Part shown: positions 12,075-24,600 of the stretch, piece by piece
Layout of the letters: the number at the start of each line of letters is the position of its first letter
Position numbering within the stretch: the stretch's first letter is position 1
Assembly: GCF_022605165.1 (NCBI RefSeq)
Contig: NC_063075.1
Span: forward strand, 2,232,001-2,296,000
From: Purpureocillium takamizusanense
Lineage: Eukaryota > Ascomycota > Sordariomycetes > Hypocreales > Ophiocordycipitaceae
Reading direction: 5' to 3'
DNA: 64,000 nucleotides
Program-made: the position numbers and the translations under genes
Notes under the pieces: model-generated
What the model saw: the letters and a program-made list of their open reading frames with translations, nothing else
The model's database searches: none
What the model was told of the DNA's origin: nothing

Positions 12075-12873
12075 GACGAGCGGAGGTGAGCCAGATGCGC
12101 GCTTTCTGCGGAGCCAGTCTGGCGGTGGACGGACGCTTCTGCGTGCATGAGGCGGTGGAGTTTTGCGTGATATCTGCCCGCCAACGACAACAGATGAATA
12201 ATGATGCATCTCGCCGCTCGCTCAGCCTACACTTCTTTAAGTGGTCAGTGCCTCGATGCCTCCATACATGCACATGTAAACTACCTCGAACGGGCGGCGG
12301 CGGCGCGACTGCGGGCCCACCTCGGTGGCTACCTATACTGTACATGCGCATATCAAATATAGCCCGTGGAGGAGGAGTCGGGGACTTTTTTTTCTTTTCT
12401 TTGTATCTCCCATGATGCCAGTGGAGAGGCGCGGGGCAATTCAGCATCAACACCGACCGGCCAGTTGCGCGGCGGCTGGCCATGACCAGGCAACAACCTG
12501 ACAGACAACCTCTTTTGTCGCCTCGCCGTTATGTGGGCACGCCGTGCTCAGTCCAAGGTGACGGCACGATAGAGTCGGTGAGCAACAAATACGCCGAGAA
12601 AACGGCCTCGTTTCCATGCAAAGCGCTTGTCTTGTCTTTTGTCCCTTTTTCGTCGCCTTTTCTTGTTCTCTTGCCACGCGCATCTAAAGAAAGAACGAAA
12701 AACGAAAAAAAGAAGTACAACTGGCCCCCCCGCCCGGGTATCGAAACATCCTTTGCCAACCCGTCGTCTCTATGCGGCCTCGGCTGCTTCCATAGCAAAA
12801 GGGACCCCTTTCTGCCTGCACACCCATCAGTCGACTGTCGCGCCAACATGCCAAGTGGCTGGCAGCCGACCAA

Positions 12874-12918
<45 letters not shown>
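12874..12918 (+). repeat. (GAC)15 microsatellite
   Basis: Fifteen perfect GAC units lie in the intergenic DNA 3' of the cysteine-repeat gene. It is read as a simple sequence repeat; no coding frame through it is supported. Confidence 0.9.
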
Positions 12919-12967
12919 ATCTACTGCTTAGTCCTGTCATTCCCCAAACGCAGGCCCCCCCCGAGCC

Positions 12968-14599
12968 TCATGAATGCATCCTCGCGGAGCGTCTCCTCAA
13001 ATTCCTCGTGAGCCTTTCGCACTTGCAAAGATGCACATGCACGCAGTTGTAATGGTCGTTGGCAATGTCAGTCTTGTACCGCCCTTCGAGGGAGCAAGTT
13101 GCCGCCCCTGGCTGGCACTCAGATGGGGCGTTGGCGGCGCAGCTGACCTCCCAGTACGTGACCTGGGTCGGCTGCTTGACTGTTTTCCGTATGGGCCTTC
13201 CTTTGGTCCGACGCTCGAGTCATAGCGCCGCCGAGGAGTCGCCCGCCCAGGGCGCGGGAGACGCCACCTGTTCGCACTTGCAGCCGTACTTGCTCTTGCA
13301 GTCCGGGTTCGCCGGGTGGTACTTGTCTTGGAAGCACTTGGACTCCGGGTGACGGCAGCGTAGCTTCGCCGGGGGTTTGGTGGTGCAGACAGGCCTCCAA
13401 ACCCATATCGTCTCGTGTTGCGCCGGGGAAGAAGCCTCCTCCGTGGGCAGGGGGCTGCGGGCCTTGATCCCGCCCGTCTTCGCCGCTTGTTGCGTGGCTG
13501 TGGCCGCTTTTGGCGTTGTCGTCATCGTCGTCCGCGGCGGCGGCACGATCATGTACATCTCCGTCGGCTGTGCATCTACCGTGACCGCTATCGGCGTTGC
13601 CGTCGGCGGAGAAAAGCTGCGAGTCCTTGTCGCGTGCTTCTCGGACGCTTTCTGCGAAGATGAAGGGCCGCCACCGGGGGCCTCTATCGCCAGGGCCGAA
13701 GTAGTAGCAGTAGGCTCGCTCCTGCGCGCATTTTGCCCGACACAGTCGCACTGGTATTTCTTGGTGCATTCCCGGCTGTGTGGGGTGTATAAGCCGTCCA
13801 CGCACTTGGAATACCGAGTGTCGGTGCATTTCAACCGCGCTGGGGGGACACGGGGGCACACGATCTTGTAGTCGTCAGACCGTCTGGCGAGACGAGGCAT
13901 CGCGGCGCCGGCTACGTGCGTGACGGCGTCCAGCTGCGCGGGTCCAAGTGCTATCGAGCCGCCCGAGATGCACCTGCAGCCGTGCTCCTTGCAGGCCGGG
14001 TCGAGGGCCAGGTACGTCGAGCCCACGCACAGCTTGGACGGCTGCTTGAAGCATTCGCCCGGCGACTTGGGCTTGGAACAGACAATCTCCCATGTCCGTA
14101 TGTCCTGGTTCGACGCGAGTGCTGCTGGCGCTCTCTGCACGAGGCCGGCCATCGGCATCGGCTTCTTCTTATTCTTCTTGTTCCGACGGCGCAGCTCCTG
14201 TCGTCCAGCATTAGCCAGGCCGTCCGACGACTCCCTGCTGTCCCCAGGAAGCCCGGGCATTTCCACCGAGCAACCGCACTGGTGCTTGCTGCGGCACGCC
14301 GAGTCGCGAGTTTTGTACAGGCCACCAGGGCAATCCGACGTGGGGTCCTTGCATATATCCGGAGCCCTCCGGTCCTCGCACACGACTCTCCAGTCGTCGG
14401 CAACGCTGGGGTGATGCACCGTGGGGGGGCGGCCGTGGGCTAGATTGAATCCGATCTCTACGTTCCCGAGGGGAGTGGTAATGGTCGCGGCGGCGGCGAC
14501 GGTGGCGGAGGTGGTATCAGCAACTAGGGTGGCGGAGGCGATGCTGCTGAAGATGGATATGGCTATTGCTAGCCGCCCTGCTGATGCGGTCATGATCAT
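12968..14599 (-). CDS. Secreted protein with five six-cysteine repeats, 508 aa
   Basis: Two exons: 14599-13268 and 13162-12968. The N-terminus is a signal peptide ending near SSIASATLVA. Five units share C-x7-9-C-x6-7-C-x11(16)-C-x4-5-C-x-C. Cysteines lie at 74/83/90/102/108/110, 174/183/191/203/208/210, 248/258/266/278/284/286, 405/415/422/434/440/442 and 452/460/467/484/490/492. Each unit begins with an aromatic residue before x-x-V-C and has a GLY/Tyr turn before the fourth Cys. The last unit is recovered only by splicing; the unspliced frame stops after unit four. Basic stretches lie between units: RRRNKKNKKK at 138-147, LARR ending at 240, and ARR ending at 293. A long Thr/Pro linker separates units three and four. 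I do not recognise a named domain. It may be a cell-wall protein or a kexin-processed precursor. The start could also be the second ATG, at 14593. Confidence 0.78.
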
Positions 14600-16199
14600 G
14601 GTTGTCGGCCAGGAGGACAGCTATCGGCGGCGACTTGACGTTCCGGCTGTGGTGTGCGGACAACATGAGCCGTCCTTCTCACTCTTTATAACGCCATGCC
14701 CAGCCGGTTGGCGATAAGTCACGAGGTGCTTTTCGTCATAGGGCGGTGTCAAACATGACACACAGACCTGTTGTCGACACTGACGGTATATCAGTGAGGC
14801 AGTGTTTCTGTATAATCATTAGGTAACGGGACGTCAATGTTGAGTGACAGTGCGTTCAGAACATAGCGGCACGGGCATGTACAGAGTTGCGTCTTTGCTC
14901 ACGGCACGAAAGTACCCTCTGGTGGCAGCGCAAAGAATCGCCGCGTCCAACTACCACTGATGTCTGCTGGAACGGACGCGTCTCGACGGTTCATGTTGGG
15001 ACTGGAGGCGCCGCCGCAGCTAGCGAACGAGATGCATTCTCTGCCGTTTTGTCATTTACAAAATGCAACGAGTTGCGCGAATTTGACAGTAATCAGTCAG
15101 TACGAGGCGTATTGTTGCCCTGGTTGTGCATCGCGCTCGCCATCGTGCGACATGCCCACATACCCTCGGCCCGAATCCAGCTGGTTTTGAGGAGGAGAGA
15201 TGAGGTAAAGGAAGCTATAGGCTGTCGTGGTGCGCTGGCACAACGGACCATTGTTCTACTGTTGCCACGTGCTCCTCTTCTGCTACAATAAGACCAGACA
15301 CGAATGAAGAAGCGTGGGGAGGGTATTTGGCTTAACTTCAGGTCGGTTTTCCTGTGTCGAGCTGCCGTCGGGCGCTCGGGGCACATGAAGAGTAGTCAAT
15401 GTCAGCCAGGGATTTGATCTACTACGAAAAAATCATGTCAAATCATCTCATGGCTCAAAGAACAGTTTCGAATACTAATTCCCTCTGACGGATGCTACCT
15501 TGATGTTATTCACGACACCTCGCATTCAATATAATTGCGTACGCCTGTGAGTAGTCTATGCGCGGGGCAACGTATTGAACCCATCATGTCACATGCACTC
15601 GGCCTGTCCATGCTACCTGAAACCAAAAAAGGCTGCGGACTGATGAGGACGCACTTGTAGCAACCAACTCCTGGCAGGCGATGTCTGGTGGTCTAAGAAG
15701 GTGTCCAGTCCTCTGGATGCATAACTTCCGAAACTACGGCTACATGTCGCAAGCAAACACTCCAATTTGAAACACTGCTGCCAAAGCGTACATTGAATTG
15801 AACGCGCCCTTGTTGGTTCAAGCACGAACACAGCCGTCTCCAGCCTACAAGAACAATGTCCGGTACACAACTCACAGCATGTCATAAGCGGAATGCCGGA
15901 CATGACTGCAGCCTGGAGCTGCCTATCATGCTTGTCCCCAGCGCGGAGATCGATCGATCGTCTAACTTACGCTCGGATTGCCAGTGGACATGTTGACTAT
16001 CTGTCGACTTGCGCTGTCTCATGGGTCGGGTGCCTGTGCAGCGAATCCAGCTGTTTCAGGCTCGGTGCTGCAGCTACTCTATGGCACATACGTTGCCATC
16101 CATTGAACATGAAGACGCTTGTTTCGCCGGCCGCCCCGCCCTCTAGATTAGAACAAGAAGAAAGAAGCAGCAGGTTGCTTTGTACAGGGGTCGTTTCAT
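14600..16199. other. Intergenic region, no gene seen
   Basis: It holds the promoter of the cysteine-repeat gene near 14600-14750 and the 3' flank of the mitochondrial protein gene near 16200. The sequence between is less GC-rich, with only short frames lacking any domain. Confidence 0.5.
14685..14690 (-). promoter_or_regulatory. TATA box of the cysteine-repeat gene
   Basis: TATAAA on the minus strand lies about 90 nt upstream of the ATG at 14599. The spacing fits a core promoter. Confidence 0.45.
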
Positions 16200-17474
16200 C
16201 TATTTCGAATCCTTCTTGGCCTCCTTCCCGGCCTCCTTCTCGGCCTCCTGCACAATCTCCTGCGCGCGCTTCGACTTCTTCTCCAGCACCTGCTTCAGCT
16301 CGTCGACCGTCTCGCGCAGCAGCTTCTCGCCCTCGTCGACGTGCTTGTCGGCGACCTGCCCCAGCTCGCGCAGCTTGGGGATGATGTCGCCCCCGTGGGG
16401 GATGACCTCGAGCCAGCTCTCAAGCCCCCAGTCGTCCTTGGCCTTGTCCTTGCCCTTTTGCACCGCATCGTCGACGTACTTTTTCAGCTCGTCAAGCTTA
16501 TCCCCCGAACCGTCGGACGCGGCGTTGGCGGCGGCGCGCACCTTGTCAAAGAGCTCCCGCGCGTTGCCCCGTCGCAGCGCGTCGGCGTTCTTCTCCACCA
16601 GCTCCTTGACCTGCGGGTTCTTGTCGAGGTACGGCTTCGCCTCCTCGAGGCCCTTGCTCCACGCCTCGTCGCCCAGACGCCTCAGCTGCTGAACCTTGTC
16701 CTCGGCCAGCCGCCGCGCCTTGTCGACGTTGGCGGCCGTGAAGCCGCCCGCGAGCACGTCCTTGAGCTGCCGCCACGTCTCGTCGACCTGCTTCTTGGCC
16801 TCGGGGCCGTACTTGCCGCCCATGTCCTTGAGCTGCTCCACGCTGCCGCCCAGCTTCTCCTTGACCCGCGGGTGGTTGTCGAGCACGTCGGACAGGGCGT
16901 CGCTCGAGAGGTCGGCGACCTTGCGCGTCAGCTCGGCCAGCACGTCGTAGGCGCGCGACGCCGTCTCGAGGCTCAGCCCGGCCCTGGACAGCTCCTGGAA
17001 CTGCCTGTAGGCGTCGCCCACGGCCTGGTCCGCCTCGTCCTTGTGCTTCTCGCGCACCGTCTCCCAGTCCGCGAAGGCGGCGTCCACGTACCCCCGCCCG
17101 CCGGGGATCCACGCCACGTACGTGTAGGCGAACTGCTTGATGTAGTCGACGGCCTGGTCGGCGTCGGGCGTCGCCTGCTGCAGCTTCTGCGCGGCGGCCT
17201 GGTATTTCTTGTTGGCCTCGGCGGCGGCCTTGTTGAGCTTGCTGGCCGTCTGGCCGGCCGGCGTGAAGGAGTAGATGGCGTAGGCGAGGCCCGCGCCGGC
17301 CACGCCGCCAGCCATGCCCGTCGCGAAGTGGGAGCCGCCGCCGCTGCTGCTGCTGCTGTTGCCGCTCGAGGAGGTGGTGGAGGACTGGAAGCGCAGCTGC
17401 CGGCGGGGGAGATGCCGCGCCGAGCGGGCAGCCCGCGGGAGGGCGGTTTTTGTCAATTGCCGTGCGGGCATCAT
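16200..17474 (-). CDS. Mitochondrial membrane-anchored helical protein, 424 aa
   Basis: A single uninterrupted exon. Residues 1-30 are rich in Arg and Ala with no acidic residue (MMPARQLTKTALPRAARSAR), a typical matrix-targeting presequence. A Ser/Gly linker and a glycine-zipper membrane segment, GMAGGVAGAGLAYAIYSF, follow near residue 55. From about residue 80 to the end it is almost entirely charged amphipathic helix. It contains recurring DELxK, AxxxVDxxW and KVRAAAN-like stretches, and the very basic and acidic C-terminus ends EAEKEAGKEAKKDSK. This resembles uncharacterised fungal apolipoprotein-like mitochondrial proteins, with a possible inner-membrane-shaping or lipid-binding role by analogy. 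I find no enzymatic motif. The second Met, at residue 2, is an equally possible start. Confidence 0.8.
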   Translation of the reverse strand: MMPARQLTKTALPRAARSARHLPRRQLRFQSSTTSSSGNSSSSSGGGSHFATGMAGGVAGAGLAYAIYSFTPAGQTASKLNKAAAEANKKYQAAAQKLQQATPDADQAVDYIKQFAYTYVAWIPGGRGYVDAAFADWETVREKHKDEADQAVGDAYRQFQELSRAGLSLETASRAYDVLAELTRKVADLSSDALSDVLDNHPRVKEKLGGSVEQLKDMGGKYGPEAKKQVDETWRQLKDVLAGGFTAANVDKARRLAEDKVQQLRRLGDEAWSKGLEEAKPYLDKNPQVKELVEKNADALRRGNARELFDKVRAAANAASDGSGDKLDELKKYVDDAVQKGKDKAKDDWGLESWLEVIPHGGDIIPKLRELGQVADKHVDEGEKLLRETVDELKQVLEKKSKRAQEIVQEAEKEAGKEAKKDSK

Positions 17475-19718
17475 GATGACGAGTTTAGTTATTATCGTGA
17501 TCGAGAGATGTAGGTTTCAAGAGGAAGGGAGGTGGAAATGGAAAGATCCGTCCTTGCAATCGCAAGCTGCGCACGAGAGAACGGTAAGTATGTATGTATG
17601 CAGGGCTGTAGATATGGAAGAGAGGTTCAATTGCAATCCCTCGGCATGCGCAGCATCAGCTTCTTCCAACAGCGGCTTTCACCTCGTACTTAAACTCTAT
17701 CCCTTTTTCGCCTTTGCGTGTCCAGGGAAAATCGAACGACTGCCGCATCGAGCCATTACGTACGTGCCAATGACGGCATCCATGCATCCAACGGCCGGCC
17801 GGTGACAGCAGTGCGCCAAAAGCTCCGGAGTGGCAACAGAAATGGTGACGTCAGAAGCGTCGTGGCGGGGATTTTGTCTGTTCGATGGCTTGCTCGATCG
17901 CGAAGGTGCTGAAGATGCGGGCGGGCGGAGCTCAGGAGCTCAGCGGGGCACGGCGTAGTGGGGGTGCCTTGGTCTGGACCGACCTGGGCCTGGCCTGCAT
18001 CGTGAGCATCGGCAATGCCTGGCTGGAGGTGGGAGGGAGGGCGTCGGTTTGATTGGCGTCGCACGTTGGCTTCCTCTGCTTGCCTGCGTCGGCTTCGATC
18101 CAGGCACCGCTCGTGGATTGGCTCAATGCCTGCCTGCCTGCCCACCTGGGCAATGCACGCCCATAACAGTAATCACGCACCGTACCTGACACGCAACCTA
18201 TCATGGTGCGCGCGGTAGGTGAGCGTATGTGTCGTCTACGCGCCCCCATCCGTCCTGTTCATTCATTGCCGTCTTCACCTACGTACGAAGTACCTGTTCA
18301 ACTGCCCCCCTAAAACACCTACTGCTGTTCAACACAACTGCACAGCACCCACGAGCCATGACCCTCGAATAAAGAACACCCAATACAAGCCCATCTCACC
18401 CCCTCCACAGCGCGTATCCCTCATTATGCTTATTTTTCTCATCTTCGTCTCGCATCAACGAATCTATCGATACCCAAATCACATCCCCCCGGGGCCCTGC
18501 ACGGCCACTAAAAAGAGCCAAAAAAGGTGTGTAGGTAGCGCTGTTGGTGCCAACGCGGTGGAGACTGAGGTGGGTAAACCTGCTGGGCCGCTGGACGACC
18601 AGACCCCACCCCCGTCTCCACGCCGATCGGATCGTCCCGAACGAATGCCCAACGTGCAACGTGACGGGGTCAACATATATACACGCGAGCACACAGTCGC
18701 AAATGAAACAAGAATAAAAAACACCGAATCATTAATGTGCATCGTTATACATCCATCGTTTCTGATTGCAGCGATGTGAGCGTATGCGGCGCGCTGTCGC
18801 GCAAAGAAGCCGATTACCGACACGGACGGACAGCCATGACCTCACTACGCGCACTGAGAATATGTCAAAGAACATTCGCCTGGTATTGTATAGACGTAGT
18901 CGCCATGCTGCTTCAGCGTCGGCTCAAGTCGGGTATCACTATATATATCAATCAATCCACCCAGTCTCCCGGCACATTAACGCCATCTCCTGCATTCCCC
19001 TCCCCGCCAAAAATGCACACGCAGCCAATGCTCGCTGCGGGCCCTTCATCGCCAACAACCTCCAAGACATGATAAAGGAAAAGTGAAAAAAAAAATACAA
19101 AAAATGAAACGCCAGGTCCCTCAACTCCTCTGCCAGCTCCCCCCAGCCCCCTTGTTTGGAGCCTGGTGGCTTGTCCGTCCGTCCGTCCTGTCCGTTCGAT
19201 CGTCCTCGGGGGGAGTCCTCGTCCGGGCAGGGTCCGTCCGTCCGTCCTAGTTAGCGCCGCTCCTCGGGATCCGTCCTTGTCCGTGGTCCTCGTCCTCGTG
19301 GTCCTCGTTCGGGTCTCGCGCTCGGGGTTCGAACTCGTGGCCTTGGGAGGGCGGAGGGGAGTACGGCAAGAGGAGTCCCTGGGAGGGTCCAACTGGCGTT
19401 CCGGGTGAGAACAGCTAGGCCGGGTGGCTTCGCTGCCTCTGTTGGAAGGTGAACGGAATGTTATGCCTTATGAGGGACTGAACAGTGCCTGTCCCTGGTG
19501 CTGGGGGAGTGCCGGGTCGTGGCGGTAATGGCAGCGACGTTTGCCTGTGCGGGTTGCTGGGGGCGCAGGTGGCCGCAGCCGCGCGAACAGCTGGGGCTGG
19601 AGCTGCCGTGCCCCCCTTGCCAGCGGGAGCGTCTGTTCAGGCTCAAGCCCCAGTGCCGTCTATGCGTTGCGCTGCGGTAGCGGCTGCGGTGTAGCGAGAA
19701 AGGCGACTTTGCCAGCGG
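17475..19718. other. Intergenic region with simple repeats, no gene seen
   Basis: The start carries the promoter of the mitochondrial protein gene. Further on are GTCC/CCGT tandem runs at about 19167-19250 and CTCGTCC-type repeats to 19320, which give long but meaningless Arg/Thr frames. The motif TACGAAGTA occurs at 18284-18292. No domain is recognisable in any frame. Confidence 0.5.
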
Positions 19719-21608
19719 TTATGAGGCCGCCGGCTTGGTGCCAGCCAGCCATTCCGAAGGCAGGCGCTTGTAGTCGCAAGCTGGCGCGCCGCCTCTGATG
19801 GGAAGAACCGCCACCGTTCTTCTCCGCCGCACCAAGAAGGCTCTATGCACCACAGCCACAACCATGGCCAGCCCGCCGACGATCCAAATCAGCATGTTGC
19901 ATCGCTTTGGTGGTTGTTTCTTCTCGTCCTCGAGCGGCTTCGACACGCCCCCGTAACGCTTCGACACAGCGCCCGACTGCTCGATGAAGCGCCACTCGCG
20001 ATCCAGCGCCAGCACCCGCAGATACTCCTCCGAGTGCAACGGCACGGGAATCCTCGTCTCGAAGCCATCTCGCGGCACAATAACGTGGTCGACAAAGACG
20101 TCGCCGTCGGGTTCCGGCCCGCTCTGAAGAATGTACGCATCCACCTCGGTGGCGCCGTTCCAGCTCACGTACAAGCTGGCGCTGCCTCCGCTGCCATGCC
20201 TGTCCGGACGCATGGCCACCGAGGGCTTCGTTCGAGGGCGCCCTGCCCAGGCGAACTTGGAGGCGCGGTACAGGCTCGAGGGCAGGCCCCAGCTGGCAAG
20301 TCGCACGGGGCCGAGGTGTGTGTCGCACAGGGTCTCTCCGTCCTTGGAAAACTCCGTGAAGCCCGGGGCATGAGCCCAGCTGACGAGAGCGTTGCCGTTG
20401 GGGAGGATTTGCACCGAATTGTGGCGCCCATGATGGGAGCCCTCCTGTGCTGGCGGGCTCCTGTTGGAGATGGACGTGGCCGTCATGTCGGACAAGTTGA
20501 GCTCGATGATTGCCTCGCGGCCTTTGCCGTCGACAACGTTCAATGTCGCCGCATCGCCATTGCGCGACGAGGCCCATGCCGCGCGCTGGTCCCAAGAAAA
20601 GGTGATGGCTCCATCCTTGGACAGATCCTCGAAGTCGTTGTGCTCGCCACCTAGCTGCCACTGAACATGGCCATTCATGCCGTTCACGCTAGCAATGGCG
20701 CCCATGAAGCGCGAGGACACGAGGAAGTCGCCCGTCTTGGAGTCTTTGTCGACAGCGTTGATGTGGAAGAAGTCAAAGGGGTCCCCGCGCCGCCGGCCAC
20801 ATCGAGCGCGGCTCTCCTGGATACCAAAGTGGTGAGACGCATGCCATTCGAAAAGCACTTTGCCCGAGGCGAGGTCAATCTCCTGGAAAATGCTGTCATA
20901 GATGCGTCGCGGTGATGGGTCCGGTTTGGACTTCGGCGCCTGCGTCTCGTGATAGACGGTCAGGATGGCGGTGCCCTCAGGGGTAAGAACCAGGTCCTGC
21001 ACGTCGCCATGGAGGCTGCCTGCCGGGCGAATTTCCTTGAATACCTCGTACGACTCGTCCAGCTGAGTTGACAGGCGGGATTAGCCACTGCAATGTGCCG
21101 CGCGGCAAGGGGAGGGGGGTTGCGGCCTTGCACATTCCACGTTGGAGAACAACGACCAGCAGAAGCAGAGGAGAGCACTCACCATGACATAGTAGCCGTC
21201 CCCGGAGGTGCCCTTGTCGCGGGTCCAAAACGTCATGTACCTGCTACCATTAAACGTCTGGACCTTGACGTTGTTTGTCTCAGCCCACTGCGTTGCTGTC
21301 CAGACCAGGTTCCCCTCGCCGTCAAGGATCACAAGCGGAGCATCGTTGAGCTGGCGTTGCCGTGGCTCCAGGAAGACGAGTCCCTCGTCGCAGCGATCGT
21401 CCCTGAGCACAACATTGGGCTTGGGCGAGGCGCCATCAAAGGATCGGTACCGCTGCTGCGGCCGCGCGCCGTACCATCCCCAGTCGTACCACGAAGAAGA
21501 CTGGAATACGGCCTCGGAAAGGTCTCTGCGAGCCTCCACGCTGCCGTGGGGAGACGCAGTGACACCTGAGAGGCCCAGGAGGCCGAGAGACGCGATGGAG
21601 GCGCGCAT
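19719..21608 (-). CDS. Arylsulfotransferase-family (ASST) membrane protein, 589 aa
   Basis: Two exons: 21608-21183 and 21062-19719. The intron has a GTGAGT donor and an ACTCAG acceptor and joins GYYVM to LDESYEVFKEI. A signal peptide, MRASIASLGLLGLSGVTA, starts the protein. The body shows the beta-propeller features of fungal arylsulfotransferase-like proteins: HGDVQDLVLTPEGT, FDFFHINAVDKDSKTGDFL, VNGMNGHVQWQLGGEHNDF and HNSVQILPNGNALVSW. A single C-terminal membrane helix, LIWIVGGLAMVVAVV, follows near residue 540, with a short basic tail, so the propeller should face the cell exterior or secretory lumen. Family knowledge links bacterial ASST to sulfate transfer between phenols. The fungal homologues have no proven substrate, so enzymatic activity is inference. 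A longer frame upstream of the ATG begins with a run of Asp and is judged leader sequence. Confidence 0.86.
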
Positions 21609-24600
21609 CTTGGTAATAGCGACAGATGCCGTGCGTGGGCGCTCAGATCCGAGGTCTGGTGTAAGTGTGAGTGGCTGGAGAACGGCGTCGTCGTCGTCGT
21701 CGTCGTCGAGAGACACGCGTCCCAGCGGAGCGGCTTTTCTTTATCTAAAGAAGCGCGAGAAGTCTAAAAGAGGGGATTGGGTAGGCGCCCAGTGTTGAGG
21801 TAATCGAGGAACCAGGCCGAGGCACGGGTTCTGTGTTTCGGGTGCCGGGCGAAGCGGTCAAGGCGGCACCGGCAAGAGGCGGACCAAACCTGGGGCGATG
21901 AGCGTGGCGACACAGCACGCCGACGGCGAGGTTTCAACCAGGTGACGGACCACACAAGCAGATGACGAGACAGGGACAGCGGCAAAAAGGGGAGGAGGAG
22001 GGAGGGTAAGGCCTCATAGATAAGTGAAGTGACCGCAACGGGAGTCGAGGCGTTTGATGGGGCCTCCCAGGAGGGGGGACTTGGCTTCGCCTGCTCTCTC
22101 GGCAGCGTCCGGCCTACACATACTACTCGCAGTCTGGTTGTGGCCAAGAACGTTTACCTAGCTCAACCAGGTAGGCATCGTACTGCTAGGTACCTCGCTG
22201 CCGTGCGGCAACGCAACCTGACGGGAGCCGGGAGCGAGCATCTGGTCATGCCGTGTCAGGGAGAGGTGCAAAGGTTGGCCTCGATCAAGCCAGCGGACCT
22301 AGCTGGGACCCGTGGGCCGTCCAGGGGGCCTGATTGGGAACTGCTGGGCCCCGCCGGGCTTGGCGCCGGGAGAAGTGTGTGGGTGGCACCTCGAGAGGAA
22401 GAGTTGCTTTGCGTCGGGACCTCGACGTGCGCACTGCAGGCGGGCGTGGGGAGAGGGTTTCGGTGGTTTGGAGGAGTCTCGCGGGGAGGGAAGGGGGTGA
22501 TGGGGGGGTAGGGGGGAGGAGCCTGGGTGTTGGGGCGGGTGGGGTTCACGATGATTCCAGCCTCTGGGCTTCTGTACTTGAGGAGCGGTACTGGAGGAAG
22601 AAGTACTGTCGCCCTTGCCCAGCTTCGTCGCCGCCGACACGGTCTGGTGCAAGCGGCGCGTGCCTGGGCGGGTATGCCCTTGCATTACGGGGCCTTGGGG
22701 GGGCAGCCTGGCGTGCCACAGTGGAGCGCAGGGCCCTCTGCAGAGCTCGCCCAACAGAGTGCCGGTGTGCACCACCCACCTAGAAGTACTAGCCTTACCA
22801 ACTGAGTCGGTGCGCCCTGAGGGAGCTCAGTGCCGCCGGTGCTAGCGGCAGAGGTGCCGTCCGCAGATTGGGTTCCATCCCTCCAGCACACCACCGGCGC
22901 GATGGCGCGCACGGCAGACGCAGTGCCAGGAGGTACCTATCGCGTAAGTCACACAACGGGCTGCCACTAGACCTTACCTTATCTTAGACACCGCCGAACC
23001 AGCACAACAGGCCGTGGATGCCCGTGGTGCCCGCTGGCCTCACGTCCGCCCACGCCCGGCTCCCGGGGCTCCCATTGGCCAGAGCGCGCCCGCCAGTGGA
23101 TGGCACAACGTGCTGCGGCGGTTGGTGCGCAGGCGCTGTGCTCGCAGAGTAGCAGTAGTACAATAGCAGCAGCACCTGTAGACGCGGGCCTCGGAACCAT
23201 GGATGTCGTTCATCGACAATCCCACCTGCGCCTGAGCGCATCCATCAGAACAGCCCGGTCGGTGCGTTTGGACGGATCGAGCTACCCTTGCGTGCCATGC
23301 TCATTTCGAGAGAGGCGTTGGTTACTACTAGGTATGGTTCGTCTGTGCGAACAACAATATTACTCGTCGTGCACTGCTTGGTCCACAGTTGACAGGTCTT
23401 TGAGCGGCACGCACGCACGTGAAAACTGTCCGCCCACCTCGCGTTAGAACGAAGAAGGTAGCGCAGCGAGATTCCGAACTTCATGACGAGAGACGCAGGT
23501 AGCCCAAGCGCGGACACTCACGCGGTACATGCTACGCAGGTATCTAGAATCCTGCCCGCCTGCTCGTTCGACGCTTCATTCGCACATACATGCATGCTAC
23601 TGCTAAGATGCTTGGTCGCGGTGGCAGGCTCCTCTGTGGCCCGCAGCAGACCCGTCCCCCCCCCCGCCTGTTGGTCCGGTGCAGGCATTGTTGAATACGC
23701 TACAGTGGGACACATGGCAGCGCCTCCCTTTATTCTCGCGGCTGAAGCTGACGACGACTGCTCATCCCGCCGGCTGTTGTCAACGCTGCACCCTACATTC
23801 CCCCCAAACACGCAATAGAGAAAAAATAAGCCACGATGGGGCCGCGCTGACGACGACCACGCGGACTTGCGCTGTGTCGGCGGCCGCCACTCGGGTGGTC
23901 GGCACCGGAGCCAAGAAAAACGAGGCGAGCGTCCGCTGGCGTTGGACCCTGAGCCTAGCTAGGTATAATGGAGGTATACTACGTGCGAAAAGTCAATACA
24001 TGCCCTCATACATTGTATATACATACTGGAAGCTACACATGGTACTGTTACTTGAAGTCATATATGTCTGAACACATATGCTAGTATACTGTACATACAG
24101 TGGTTCTGTAGCCGCTTCGAGGTACTCCGCATGCCGTGTATCAGCCAGCACCGATGCCAAGACGCCGGCATCGCGGTCCCGGGGTTCAGATGAAGGAGGG
24201 AGGGCGCTGAGCCTGGCTTCGCTGGCGGTGGCCCTGCACGTTGGTGGCTCGGGCGGTTTCGAGACAAGGTCTCGCGTGCTCATCTTGCACGTGAAGCCCG
24301 TCGTCCAAAGTTGGTTGAATTGTTGCTGTCTACTACACACGAGGGATAATACCTAAGCATTTTTATTCGTACTACGTAGAGTTGTTGGGGTCCCGGCGCA
24401 AAGGGCTTGCTTGCGATGATCCGTTCAACTGCTTGCTGCACAAACGGCACAGTACAGCACTTTATACAATTATCCTGCAGGCAAGGCAAGATATCGCTGC
24501 GTTAGTAGGTAGTACGATTGCGGTCACGACAGGAGATGGTAGGAACCGTGTTACCTCCCCGTCACGCCATCAGCCTCTCGCCGTTGAAGCAGCCTTGTAG

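Larger units (their letters stand above)
11880..12967. other. Intergenic region between metallothionein and the cysteine-repeat gene
   Basis: The first 200 nt should be the metallothionein leader and promoter. The remainder has no supported gene. It ends with a perfect GAC repeat at 12874-12918, listed separately, and the 3' flank of the cysteine-repeat gene. Confidence 0.5.

Noticed and set aside
16341..17513. Plus-strand frame of 390 codons
   Set aside because: It is the exact antisense of the mitochondrial helical protein; it is open only because of GC-rich third positions and has a Val/Leu/Gly-rich composition.
18952..19408. Arg/Thr-rich frames over the GTCC and CTCGT repeats
   Set aside because: They are products of short tandem repeats, not coding sequence.
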